A DNA stretch of 64,000 nucleotides, taken from Heterohyrax brucei. Its lineage: Eukaryota; Chordata; Mammalia; Hyracoidea; Procaviidae. Under the pieces are notes generated by a model. The model had not been told where the DNA came from. It made no database searches and saw nothing but the letters and a program-made list of their open reading frames with translations. Of the stretch, positions 23,983-34,400 are shown piece by piece. Position 1 is the first letter of the stretch, and every line of letters begins with the position of its first letter. The stretch lies in assembly GCA_028571685.1 (NCBI GenBank), contig CM053158.1:58496001-58560000 (forward strand), in the 5' to 3' direction. The position numbers and the translations under genes were made by a program.

Positions 23983-24174
23983 AGATGTATTAAAAAACAA
24001 AACAAAAACTATTCTTTCCTTTTAAGGGAGGAAAAGTTGCTTCTGGTTCCTCCTTTGTAACCTAGAAGCCCATTTATGTAAAACTGCCCTTCTAAACACT
24101 TTGTTAAGTGAATCTGATCACCATGAAGTTTTATGTACTGTTTTTTGGGCTGCATTTCTGTAACATCAGGTTTT

Positions 24175-24390
24175 TGTATTATTTATTTTTTTGCTGTTGA
24201 GAATATACCCAGCATAACATACAGTGATTCAAGAATTTTTGAACGTACAGCTAACTCAGTGACATTTTTGAGTTCTGCGACCATTCTCACCTCCTTTTCT
24301 GAGTTGTCCCTCCCCATTAACATAAACTCTATGCCTGCGAAAATCTGTCTCTCTTTCAAGTTGCTGTTTGTTCTAGTATTTTCATTGACT
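24175..24390 (-). mobile_element. Old L1-type 3' fragment
   Basis: TTGAGAATATACCCAGCATA, then CAGTGACATTTTTGAGTTCT, then TGAGTTGTCCCTCCCCATTA parallels 33892-34090. The pattern is that of L1 3' UTR complements. Confidence 0.6.
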
Positions 24391-24888
24391 GGATTGTGTT
24401 AGAGAGCAAGTTTTTAGAAATGGGGGTTAAAAAGCCACAGAATGTCTGATCCTTTCCTGGTTCTAGGAGAACTCTTAGGCAAGAGTGTTTACAGCGCTAT
24501 GTAATGACTCAGATGGTGGGAAGGGGTTTTTGTTTGGTCTTCATATTTTAATCTGTTTTTTGTGCTCAGAGGAAGTAACATGTTTTTGGAAGTTTCATTT
24601 TTGAAGAACTAAGAGTCACTGGTGTAGAATTTGCTTATCCCTTGATCCCAGTGAAATCCTTGTTTGTACCTTCTGCCAGAAAGACAGGCTTGGAATTTGG
24701 CCACCTTGTTCTTGTGACCAGCAGTGCTTTTTTATGGGCCTGTGTTAAAATAGCTATTTTCTACTTGGATGGCAGTGTTCTCTTAGGGACTGTAGGCATG
24801 GCATGGGCATGTAGGGTGTGAATCAGTGTTAAGTGGAGAATCGTTTCAGGGTGTTAGGAGAAGAAATAGTTCACAGCCTCATTGGGCA
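24391..24888. other. Unique intronic sequence
   Basis: Nothing recognised. Confidence 0.4.
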
Positions 24889-24889
24889 T

Positions 24890-25106
24890 AGGAGTCTCTG
24901 GATGGTGCAGACAGTCAATGTGCTTGGCTGTTAACTAAAAGGCTGGAGGTCTGAATCTACCCAGAGGCCCCTCAGAAGAAAGGCCTGGCAGTTTGCTTCT
25001 GAAAAATAAGCTCTTGAAAACACTGTGGAGCACCGTTCTACTCTGGCTCCCATGGGGTCACCGTGAATTGGAATTGACTTCACAGCACCTAGTTACTGGT
25101 TTTATT
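24890..25106 (+). mobile_element. AfroSINE (long body variant)
   Basis: GGAGTCTCTGGATGGTGCAG, then CAGAAGAAAGGCCTGGCAGT, then CTCCCATGGGGTCACCGTGA with tail TTGGAATTGACTTCACAGCA then TTACTGGTTTTA. Full length. Confidence 0.93.
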
Positions 25107-25663
25107 TGTGAAGCAATGGTAGTTATACCAAACTTTACATAATTTAAATTTGTTGCTGATAAATTCTAAGAAGCATTCATAAGATATTGCTAGATTATGT
25201 TTTCATGTGTATATCCAGAGTAATGAATTTTCAAATTGCATTCTGCCGTGCTGATTCCACAGGAAGCCCATCTCATCAAAGTGGACCGACCTTTGTAAGG
25301 CAGAAAGGTGAGGCATAGACGTCAGGAAAGGGGACTAGAACAGGCCAGAGGAGCACTGGTGAACTTGACCAGCTTTATAAAACATGGCAAATGTGGGATT
25401 CCTGATGTATCCACTAGATTGGTTTGTCCTTTTTAAGTGTCACCCATCCTTCACTTCTGTTCCTTTTGCCCAACTTATTGTTACTGCAAAGGTGCTCACC
25501 ATTTCCTGCCTCAGGAGAGCATGATTCTCACTTAGGAGTTCCTCCTCCAGCCTTTCGGGGTGTCTGCCCACAGAGATGAGTACTCACTCCAGCCTCTCTC
25601 CCTCTTGGCATTGAGTGTTGTGCTGTCACTGGTGGTGCCGGCCATGAGGGCCACGTTGATGAT
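25107..25663. other. Unique intronic sequence
   Basis: Nothing recognised. Confidence 0.4.
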
Positions 25664-25834
25664 GAGATTGATGGTGAGTGGGGGCACTTTGCTCTGAGAC
25701 ACAACCTACCTCCCCGCGCTGTTCAGCAGAATAGCCCAGCTTCCCAGAGATTGACGGTGAGTGGGGAGCACTTTGCTGTGAGACACAACCTACCTCTCTG
25801 CCCTGTTTGGCAGAATAGCCCAACTTTCCAGAGG
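25664..25834 (+). repeat. 83-base tandem duplication
   Basis: Two adjacent units starting at 25664 and 25747, each beginning GAGATTGAYGGTGAGTGG and running through ACTTTGCTSTGAGACACAAC and CAGAATAGCCCARCTTYCC. The copies differ at several positions, so this is not a recent event. A minus-strand open frame repeats with it but looks incidental. Confidence 0.9.
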
Positions 25835-27394
25835 TAAATATTAAACTCTCTTACAGGCTGGTACCTGGCAAGGGTGTAGGGGTTCTGGTTGTGAAGGTGA
25901 TAAGTTTGGGAAGTCCTCTAGAGTTTAAGGAGTCCCTGAAAAGATGCCTTTGAATTCCTCTGTAATAGCAAAACCACATGTAACTGGGAGGACCTCTTTA
26001 AGGGGGTGGTCCTGGTGATTTTGCCTTTGTGGCAGGCTGGCAACTCTTCCTTGTTCACATTCTTTGTCAGATGACTCCACAGTGAAGAGTGCCACTTTTA
26101 ATTAGTCCTCAGGGGTTAGTGATGCCTGTGCTGTATGTGAAGAAGAGATTATGTGTAGGAAATTGGTGTGCTTCCTGCCATAGCCCTTCTCAGTCAAGTA
26201 TGAGACAGTTTAAATAATAAAAACACATTAAACCTAATTATTTCATATCTCTTTGCACCAATGAAGATTGTAGTAGGAAAAAGATCCTTGGATCTTCTTG
26301 AGGGACCATTTAGAAAGCAAATGCTAACTGCCTCCAGTGATGGTGAGAAAATCGTTTGGACCCCCTCATTATCTGGGCCCAAACTTTAAGTAGATGAACA
26401 AGCGGGTACTCTGATCCCATGGCAGTTAACTTCAGCCCTGTGGATTAATGTTTATGAGAGACCTGGCAGTAGGATTTAAGATTTATATAACCCTTGACTT
26501 GTCGCCTGGTCGGTTGTGGGTCTGACAACCTGGAACTTGTCTTCTCCCCTTTGCCCTAAAACCCTGCATGTCTTGCTTGCCCTTTTCCTCTCTGGGAGGT
26601 CTTGATGTGTTGGCAGGCTGTTTGTTCCATGCCTTCCATGCCTCATTTTACTTTTCTGGCCTTCTTTCTTAGTACTCTTCTTCAAAAACTCTGCTCTTTC
26701 CTTTTCTTGTACTCTTTTTTAGCTGAAATCTTGCATTGTCTGATAAACCTTTCTTATCGCAACTGATCTTCCTTTGCCATGAAAGCCATCTGGACTCCCC
26801 TTGTCCATGGCAGGGATGGCAGGCTGAAGTGCTTACAAGACCATGCAGATACTGCACATGAGTAAAGAAGGCCTGGGTGAGACAGTGGGTCCTGCTGAGG
26901 TCTGTGTCTGACACTTGGTGATGTCGGGAGTGCTGTTGCAGTAACTGTTTTTCAAGGGAAGCTGAAATCTTTTTATTTTTTTAATATATATATTTTGTGT
27001 GTGTGAAAACCTTAGTTTTCTACAAACAACTGTTCAGTCTGAAACAAACACACAAATTTCCGTGCAGCCCGGCTTTTACCCAGGAGCTACCAATTTGCAT
27101 CTCCTGGTTTACTATTCACAGAATCGTCGCTGTCTTAACATTTGGTGGAGAGTCTTATCTTACTGGTAGGTTGTAAACTTCTTACGGTTTATGGACTAAG
27201 CATCCCTCACAGAACTTGATCACACAGCACAGTACACATTGCAGACAAACAGTAAATAATTGCCCAGTTTGACATTGGTTGAGTGCTAAGCCTGGAGCCA
27301 CAAAGGAAAGAGACTCAGATCTGTTCTCAACTGCCAGGCAAAGATGTGTGGAGTGTCAGAGTTGGGATCACTTAGAATTCAGACCCCACATTCA
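25835..27394. other. Unique intronic sequence
   Basis: About 1.5 kb with no supported gene. A short stretch near 27270-27340 is weakly L2-like. An AT-rich TATATA/TGTGTG patch lies at 26980-27005. Confidence 0.4.
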
Positions 27395-27660
27395 TTTCTT
27401 TTTTTAGTATTATTACTGTTTACATGGTGACAAAAGGATGTAGCAGAACATTCATTTGTCAATTCAGCATTTTTTATGTGTGACACTGGTTCTGTGCCTC
27501 CTGTTGTACTAGTATCCATTTTCAAATTATTCTTCCACCGTTGCTAGAAACTCAGTGCTGCCCCATCAAACACCCCCCTTTCCCCTTCTGCCATGGGTAG
27601 CCACTAATAGACATTGGTTTCTATGAATTTGCCTAGTTCATATAAGTGAAATCATATAGT
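27395..27660 (-). mobile_element. Old L1 3' fragment
   Basis: GGTAGCCACTAATAGACATT, then AATTTGCCTAGTTCATATAA, then GTGAAATCATATAGTATGTG are complements of the old L1 region also visible at 13.7-13.9 kb. Confidence 0.7.
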
Positions 27661-27667
27661 ATGTGTC

Positions 27668-28550
27668 CTTTTGTGTCTTTTTTTTTTTTTTTAATTGTAC
27701 TTTAGGTGAAAATTTACAGGGCAGATGAGTTTTCCATTTGATAATTTATTCATAATGTGTTCTGGGACATTTGGTTGCATTCCCTGTGGTATGTCACCAC
27801 TCTCCATGTTTCTGTCCTGGGTACCCTGTCTCCTTTCCTCAGATTTTCTATCCCTTCTGCCTTCTCATCTTTGCTTTTGGGTAGATGTCATTCTGATATC
27901 ATATCATTGATTGTCATAAGGAAAGCATTCCTCTCAGGTATTATTGTTTATTTTATGGACTTGTCTGCTGGCTTCAGTTCCAATTCAGAAAGGTGTCTTA
28001 GGGCCGTACTTTTGAGTTCCGCTAGTCTGTGTGAATTTGCTTTTTTTGTGCTATATTTTTCTCATGCTATGTTGGGGACCTTCTGTTGTGATCCCACGCA
28101 GAACAGTTGGTAGTGGTAGCTGGGGACCGTATAATTCTTCTGGTCTCAGCATTTTGTAGTCCATTCATCCTTTGTACTAATTATTCTCTTGAGTCTGGTT
28201 TTCTTCACTCTCCTGTGCTCCCGAAGGCAGGAGACTGACAGTTATACCTTAGATGGCTACTTACAAGATTCATCAGTAGAATTTATAACATGGTCTGTAT
28301 GAACCATGTTGTGCTAATTGATAGATGTCCCTAGAGTCTGTGGTCTTGTGCTTTTGAGCCTAGAGACTTCGTCTCATGAGGTTTTGTTAAGTCTGAGAAG
28401 TTATGTCTGAGAAGTTTCAATGACTGTGCTACTTGTCTGCTTTATGATCTATCCTTTTTAAGACTAGATTATTTTCAGCTTTGGATTTTTTTGTTTGTTT
28501 TCTGGTACCATGTGTTTTCATCAGTGCAAGTGTGCTGAATCATGGTTGGT
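27668..28550 (-). mobile_element. L1 3' UTR fragment, afrotherian type
   Basis: A T-run, then TTAATTGTACTTTAGGTGAA (complement of the L1 3' end) and about 850 bases of 3' UTR, including GTGATCCCACGCAGAACAGTTGG, TAGATGGCTACTTACAAG and CTGGTACCATGTGTTTTC. It parallels 30848-31585. Confidence 0.82.
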
Positions 28551-28555
28551 AATAC

Positions 28556-28703
28556 GGAAACCCTGGTGGTGTGGCTAAGTGCTGTGTCTCCTAGCCAAAA
28601 GATCGGCAATTTGAATTCTCTAGGAACTCCTTGGAAATTCTGCGGGGTAGTCTTGCTCTGTCTATAGGGTTGCTGTGAGTTGGGATTGACTTGATGGCAA
28701 TTT
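28556..28703 (+). mobile_element. AfroSINE
   Basis: GGAAACCCTGGTGGTGTGGC, AAAAGATCGGCAATTTGAAT and TATAGGGTTGCTGTGAGTTG, then GGATTGACTTGATGGCAATT and a T-run. Full length, with one small deletion in the head. Confidence 0.93.
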
Positions 28704-29132
28704 TTTTTTTTTTAATACAGATTTTGAGAAACATTACTTGGGAATACATGGGCCCCACAAACATTGGACGATGGTTCTGGAGCACCTGGATTGCTGGGTA
28801 CCTATTTCACTGATCATGGGTGGTGGGATTATTGTAACACACAAACATACACACAAAAACTAAACCCACTAGGGCTCTTCAGCTAGCACAAGAAGACTAT
28901 AAACAAACTTGAAAAGCCAAGAGACAAGATTTTTTCCCCAGTCGTACTTCTTCATGTGTAAGGCGACTGTGCTTCAGTAAACTTTTTGTTTTGTTTTGTT
29001 TTACCGTTATACAAGTTCCCATTGGAGGGCAGTAAATACTTTTAATGAGAAACAGAGTCCCAGGAAATCTGAGAGCTAGAAAAAGTGGGTGGGATGGTAT
29101 TTGTTTCATGGATCATGGGGAAGGAAAAAAAA
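28704..29132. other. Unique or weakly L1-like sequence
   Basis: It includes TTTTGTTTTGTTTTGTTTTA near 28985. No gene is supported. Confidence 0.35.
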
Positions 29133-29133
29133 A

Positions 29134-29285
29134 GGCTATTGCTGTCCAGTCTCAAATCTACTCATAATGACCCTACAGGACAGAGTAGAACTGCCCAGTG
29201 GAGTTTCCCAGGCATCCCTGGTGAATTCAGAGTGCCAGCCTTTTGGCTAGCAGCCATAGCACTTAACCGCTGTCACCAGTCTGTG
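29134..29285 (-). mobile_element. AfroSINE
   Basis: Antisense: CTCATAATGACCCTACAGGA, GAGTTTCCCAGGCATCCCTG, GCCTTTTGGCTAGCAGCCAT and CACTTAACCGCTGTCACCAG. Confidence 0.93.
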
Positions 29286-29309
29286 TTAATACATTTGTAA
29301 CACCTGTAA

Positions 29310-29750
29310 CTGTGTACATAGTACTATGCACAACCAAACCTGTATCTGCAGGTGGCTGTGTTTCCTTATGCCTGCCCATACTTGTAGCATACCTGTTTAT
29401 CTATGTATCCATCTACAAATTATTGTTTGTTAATAATGTTGTTGCAGGATTGTATTTATGGTGATTACTGTTGTTGCCCTTTATTCTGGCGTTCCTGTGT
29501 GTCTTTTGCCTTCATTGTATGATACTGACTTCCTCCACATTGTGTGTTGCCTTTCCCTTCACTGTATTAAAATTGCTACCTAGTTAGTAATTTTCCCTCT
29601 TTCTTCTCCTACCCTTGTAACCATCAGAGATTTCTTTTTTTCCTGTGTGTAAACCTTTTCTTGTTGAAATTTTTTGGTATATAATGGTAGTGTCATGTGT
29701 TCATTTCTCACACTAATGTCTATAACTCATTTTAAAGAGTAAAATTAGGC
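29310..29750 (-). mobile_element. L1 3' fragment
   Basis: CCACATTGTGTGTTGCCTTT, then TAGTTAGTAATTTTCCCTC, then CCCTTGTAACCATCAGAGAT repeats what is seen at 2880-2970 in the same orientation. The left edge is uncertain. Confidence 0.6.
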
Positions 29751-30846
29751 AGTGACCTTGTGGTTCTTATATGGCTAGTGTGTGTTACCTCTTCTTTGGA
29801 GTCACATGTGAGTTCATACATGTAGTAATACCAGTAACCTTTTCAAAACAGTTGAAAAAATTGTGACTCATTACTGACTTGCGTAAATGTGACTGACCAG
29901 CCAGTAACAACATGAGCTTTATGTGTTTGTGCTGATAACTGATTTTGCGTAGTTACTGAATGTGTTCCTTGGGCAGACTTCAAATGTGGCTCCTTAGCTT
30001 ACTTAAGAAAGATGGCAGCAAGTCAGAACCTCTTTTAGTGGTTAGGATGCCAGTGGAATGATTCTGATTTAGAATGCTGGTTTACCATTCTTGATGTAAA
30101 CCTTCAGTGCGTATTACTAGGTTGTTCAGTTGTGGTTTTTAGGTAATGAAAGTGTTGCAATAGAAAAAAAAGAAATCTGATCTTCTATGTTTTTTTTTTT
30201 TTTCCTCATCCATTATTCTAATGAAAACTTCTAACAAGGGTCTAGGGAACATAATGTGATGATTTCATTGGAAGCTGATGTGTACTAAATGTAATTCCTC
30301 AGAAAGTGGAAGTACAGCAGAAACTGCCTTGAAAGTATAATGGATTATACATAACCGTAACAAGTTGCATGTTCTTCCTCACTCATGCCCCTTGAAATCG
30401 TGAAAGGACTGATCAGTTTTTCCTAGTTAGTTCTAAGCAGATGATTCTCTCTTTTAAAAATTATTTTTATTTTATTATTTTTTGATGAGTCTCTTTTAAT
30501 GGGTTGGCAAACAGCAGTTTCTGAGATTGATAAAGAGAGGGACAACTGGCGACCGGTTTCCATAGAAGAGGAGGATCACAGACTAGTTATGGGTGCTCCA
30601 GTGGTGCTCAGTAGTTAGGCTATTGGATTGCCTCACAGTTTTCTTTCTGGCTGTCTGATTCAGTTTAGCAAATATCTGAAAGCTTAAAGTATGCAAAATG
30701 CCATGCTGTTCAAGAGTCCAGACAGGGCTGAGTAAGGAGATGTAGGCCCGCACGGAATATGCTAACCTCGCGCTCTCCAGTGAGTTCTCGTCACAGATGT
30801 AGGACTGGTTCTTTCCACTGTGACTTATTATTCACAATAGAACCAT
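29751..30846. other. Unique intronic sequence
   Basis: No feature supported. A possible weak SINE remnant near 30595 was not counted. Confidence 0.4.
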
Positions 30847-30847
30847 G

Positions 30848-31585
30848 CGTTCTTTTTTTGAAAAATTGTACTTTAGATGAAGGTTTACAGAACCAACTAG
30901 CTTCTCATTAAAGAATACATGTATTATTTGATGACACTGGTTAATAATCTCATGACGACCTCTTACCACTGTACCTTCTTAACCCTGAGTTCCCTGTTTC
31001 CAGCTTTCACATACTTTCCTGCCTTCTAACCCTTGCCTCTGGACTGGTATGCCCCTCTAGTCTCATTTTGTTTTATAGGGCTATCTAATCTTGGATTAAA
31101 GGGTGAATCTCAGAAGTGACTTCATTACTGACATGAAAGGGTGTTCAGAGGCCATACTCTCAGGGTTTCTCTGATCTCTATCAAGCCAGTAAGTGTGGTC
31201 CTTTTTTGAGAGTTAGGATTTTGTTCTACATTTGTCTCCAGCTCTGACAAGGATCCTCTATTGTGATTCCTGTCACAGCAGTCAGTGGTGGTAGCCAGGT
31301 CCCATCTAGCTGTACTGACCTCAGTCCGGTGGAGGCTGTGGTAGTTGTGGTTTGTTCGTCTTTCCATTGCGTGCTTAGTTTTCATCATTCTCCATTGCCA
31401 TGAGTCGGATCCAACTCGACAGCACTTGGCTTGGCCCTTGCTCTGAAGAGGTGGGATCAGTGGAATGTCTTAGCTAGTTGCTCATAGACTTTTAAAACCC
31501 CAGACACTACTCACCCAAGGTAGTGTAGAACATTTTCTTTATAAACTGTATTCTGCTGCTGGAGCTAGATGTTCCTGGTACCAAA
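30848..31585 (-). mobile_element. L1 3' UTR fragment, afrotherian type
   Basis: AAAATTGTACTTTAGATGAA, then GGTTTACAGAACCAACTAGC, then CTCTAGTCTCATTTTGTTTT, then TTGTGATTCCTGTCACAGCA is the complement of an L1 3' end. A 35-40 base foreign block sits inside it at about 31391-31431. Confidence 0.87.
31391..31431 (+). repeat. Micro-insertion related to the RTE/AfroSINE tail
   Basis: Within the L1 UTR, where relatives read CATTCTCC straight into CTTGCTC, there is an extra block. It reads ATGAGTCGGATCCAACTCG, then ACAGCACTTGGCTTGG. The same block occurs at 41653-41690 and, inverted, at 59374-59401. It resembles the last roughly 35 bases of an RTE or AfroSINE. Confidence 0.6.
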
Positions 31586-31889
31586 ACCGTGGATTCTTGA
31601 ATTCTTTTCACAGAGAGAGGTTTTGCTCATATAGTTGGTGATCTGTGAGCAGTGCTTGCTTTTGTGGATGAAATGTTAATTATGTTTCTAAGGATGTTGG
31701 GTTAATGCCTCGTCACAACTTACTCAGAAGTAAATGGAACTTTGTATCACTCAACTTGCAAGCAGTCAGCAAATTACTGGTGACCAGCTTTTGCAATAGC
31801 CTTCGCAAGTTTGTAACATGAAATTTTGGTTGTAATCCAGGAAGATACTGGTCAGATTATGTAAATACTGGTTGGACCTATAGAATTAT

Positions 31890-31905
31890 ACTCAGAGGGC
31901 ATTTT
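31890..31905 (+). repeat. Target-site-like repeat, copy 1
   Basis: ACTCAGAGGGCATTTT in sequence just left of a minus-strand L1 tail. Near-identical 16-mers occur at 32824-32839 and 33509-33524. Confidence 0.75.
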
Positions 31906-32164
31906 ATGTATGTGTGTTTGTTTTATTGTGCTTTAAATGACAGTTCATAATTAGCCATATAAAATTCTACACCCACACCGCTATGTAGCCCTAGCTGCTC
32001 CTCCACCCTGTGGCAGCACACTCCTTTCCACCCTGTGCTTCTCATATCCAGATAACTCCTGTCCCCTTCCAACCCTCTCGTCTCGCCTCTGGATGAGAGC
32101 TGCTCAGACGGCCTCGTGTATATATAAGGCAAGAAGCATGTTCTTCACCAGCATCACTCTAGGT
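31906..32164 (-). mobile_element. L1 3' end, short
   Basis: TTTTATTGTGCTTTAAATGA (complement of an L1 3' end), then CCTAGCTGCTCCTCCACCC and GCAAGAAGCATGTTCTTCAC. It is cut after about 260 bases, where a second 3' end begins. Confidence 0.8.
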
Positions 32165-32823
32165 CCTAAAACATTTCTTTTTTTAGTTTGTTTTGTTTTT
32201 ATTGTGATTAAATGAAAGTTTACAGTCCTGTTTGCTATATAAAACCGAGAACACACACACCTCTGTGCAACTCTGTCTGCTCTCCACCCTGTGACAGCAC
32301 ACTGTTCCCTTCTACCCTGTATGTCCAGCATTCAGTCAACCAACACTCTGTTCCCTCCTTTCCACTCTCACCTCTTACCGTAAAGAGGAACTGGTCAGAC
32401 AGCCTCGTATGTATCCTTAAGCCAAGAAGCACACATACCTCCTGCATCCCTCCATGTCTTATATCCAGTCTAATTTTGTCAGAAGAGTTGGCTTCAGTAC
32501 TGGTTGCAGTTGTGGGTAGGCAGCAAGTCCAGGGGCCATGTTCTCAGGGGACCCTCCTGGATGTTAAACTGTCAAGTCTATTTCTAGAGCTCGAGATATG
32601 CGCTCCCTTTTCTTGTGCTACACCGGGAACTCTACACTGTGTGCCCTATCAGGGCACCGTCTAGTTCTCCTGGTCTCATGCTGATACAGTCTTCCAGTCA
32701 TATGGCCCTTCTGTCTCCTGGGCTCTTATTTTTATTATGTCTTTGATGTTCTTGGCTTTCATCTGCTCCAGGTGGCTTGGGACCAGTTAATGTTCCTTAG
32801 ATTGCAGATTGCTCAATTTTGAG
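32165..32823 (-). mobile_element. L1 3' UTR, second in series
   Basis: It starts at a new T-rich stretch with TTTTTATTGTGATTAAATGA and repeats the same UTR order (CACCCTGTGACAGCAC, AAGCCAAGAAGCACAC, GGGCCATGTTCTCAGGGG, TAGTTCTCCTGGTCTCATGC). Same orientation as its neighbours. Confidence 0.85.
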
Positions 32824-32839
32824 ACTCAGAGAGCATTTT
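32824..32839 (+). repeat. Target-site-like repeat, copy 2
   Basis: ACTCAGAGAGCATTTT at the junction between the second and third L1 tails. One mismatch to copy 1. Confidence 0.7.
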
Positions 32840-33508
32840 TTTTTCTTTTTATTGTGATGGAGTGAAAGTATACAATCCAATATAAATTTGCATGCCCGCC
32901 TATCTGCAGCGACTTCTACTCTCCTTGCCCGGTGACAGCACACTCCTCCTCTCTGTTCTATACATGTCATATCCTCTTAACAATCTCTTAACACCTCTCC
33001 ACCCTTGCCACTCCCCTCTAGTAAGAGGCCAGTAGGACAACATCCCATAGATGCATAGAACCATAAATTGCAGACACGATATGGTCACTCTATATCCCTG
33101 AGTGCAATCCATTCCTGTATGAAGAGTTGACCTCAGTAACGATTTATGATGAGGGGCAGCATCAGGTCTAGGTGCCATGCTCCCAGGGGAACTCCCAGGC
33201 ATTTGGACCATCAACTGCAGTCTTTTAGTGGAGTTCTCTATATTCTGTTGCCACTGGGACTCAACATCGTGAGCCCCATCACGGCTGTCGTTGGTGGTGG
33301 CCAGGCACCATCTGGTTCTTCTGGTCACATGTCGATAGAGTCACCCATTCACGTGGGACCTTCTGTGTTCTGGGGTCTTTTTCCCTCATGTCATTGTTGT
33401 CTTGGTGATCATCTGTTCCAGCTGAGGTGGGACCATTTGGTGACCTCAGATGGCAGCTTGTTAGCTCTTAAGACCCCAGACGCTACTCACCAATATGGGG
33501 TGCAGAAG
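32840..33508 (-). mobile_element. L1 3' UTR, third in series
   Basis: Begins with a T-run and TTTTTATTGTGATGGAGTGA. It contains CGGTGACAGCACACTCCTCC, ATGCTCCCAGGGGAACTCC, GTGAGCCCCATCACGGCTGT and AAGACCCCAGACGCTACTCA. It is closely related to the complement of 63280-63880 of the long L1. An open frame of 128 residues lies across it (33146-33532). Confidence 0.88.
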
Positions 33509-33524
33509 ACTCAGAGAACATTTT
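33509..33524 (+). repeat. Target-site-like repeat, copy 3
   Basis: ACTCAGAGAACATTTT right after the third L1 tail, where non-L1 sequence resumes. Two mismatches to copy 1. Confidence 0.7.
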
Positions 33525-33891
33525 TAAATTAAGTTGTCTTCCTTGGGAATCAAATTTTCAAAGGCTTTTCCCTTGTTGGGAAGGTTAACAACTTTGTTTG
33601 CTTAAGGAATTTGGGCTAATATCAATGTTTGTTCCCCACCACAATTTTAAACAAAGCTCTTGAAATGTTGGGAAACTCAGATTTATTTTAAAAATTCAAG
33701 TTTCTTTTTATGTTCCATTTCACTTGATTTGGACCCAGCACTATCCAGTAGAACTTCCTGCATTGATGAGCATGTCCTCTCTCGCTCGTCCAGTATGGCA
33801 GCCACGAACCACTTGTGGCCATTGAGCATATGAAATATGGTTAGTGCATCTGAGGGAGTGAATTCTCATATATACATATATATAGTTCATT

Positions 33892-34092
33892 TATTTTTGT
33901 TGTTTTTGAGAATTTATATAGCAGAACATACAGTTTCTTCATACACAATTCAGTGAGGATAACATTCTTGGAGTTATGCAGCCATTCTCATCCTTTCTTT
34001 TTCTGAGTTGCTCCTTTCTCATCAATATAGACTCACTACCCCTTAAGTTTCCTATCTCATCTTGCTGTTGTCAGTTTGATCCTATAGGGGAA
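33892..34092 (-). mobile_element. L1-type 3' fragment
   Basis: TTTGAGAATTTATATAGCAG, then CAATTCAGTGAGGATAACAT, then TTTCTGAGTTGCTCCTTTCT parallels 24175-24390. Confidence 0.6.
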
Positions 34093-34097
34093 AAAAA

Positions 34098-34255
34098 AAA
34101 ACAGTGTCGCTGAGTCAATTCTGACTTGTAGTGACCCTTAAGGTCAGAGTAGAACTGCCCCATAGAATTTCCAAGGAGCACCTGGTGGATTTCAACTGCC
34201 AGCCTTTTGGTTAGCAGCAGACATAGCACTTAACCACTGTGCCACCAGGGTTTAG
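34098..34255 (-). mobile_element. AfroSINE
   Basis: Antisense with an A-run first, then GTCGCTGAGTCAATTCTGAC, AGAACTGCCCCATAGAATTT, CAGCCTTTTGGTTAGCAGC and CCACTGTGCCACCAGGGTTT. Full length and among the best preserved copies here. Confidence 0.96.
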
Positions 34256-34400
34256 GTAGCCAAAAAAGAGCACAGTGCTCAAGGCAGACATTCTTGTTCA
34301 GCTAATGAGGACTAAATTCTTTTTTAATTTTAATTAATTTAAATGTAAGTAGCCACATGGCCAGTAGCTACCAGCACGTCATTAGATAGCAGTGAAGATT

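Larger units (their letters stand above)
33736..34400 (+). mobile_element. Old non-autonomous DNA element, split by L1 and AfroSINE
   Basis: Left part (CAGCACTATCCAGTAGAACT, then ATGGCAGCCACGAACCACTT, then GTGGCCATTGAGCATATGAA) and right part (AAGTAGCCACATGGCCAGTA, then GCTACCAGCACG) are the two arms of a mammalian-wide palindromic MER-type element, probably a hAT relative. The middle holds an L1-like fragment and an AfroSINE. Exact family not determined. Confidence 0.55.
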
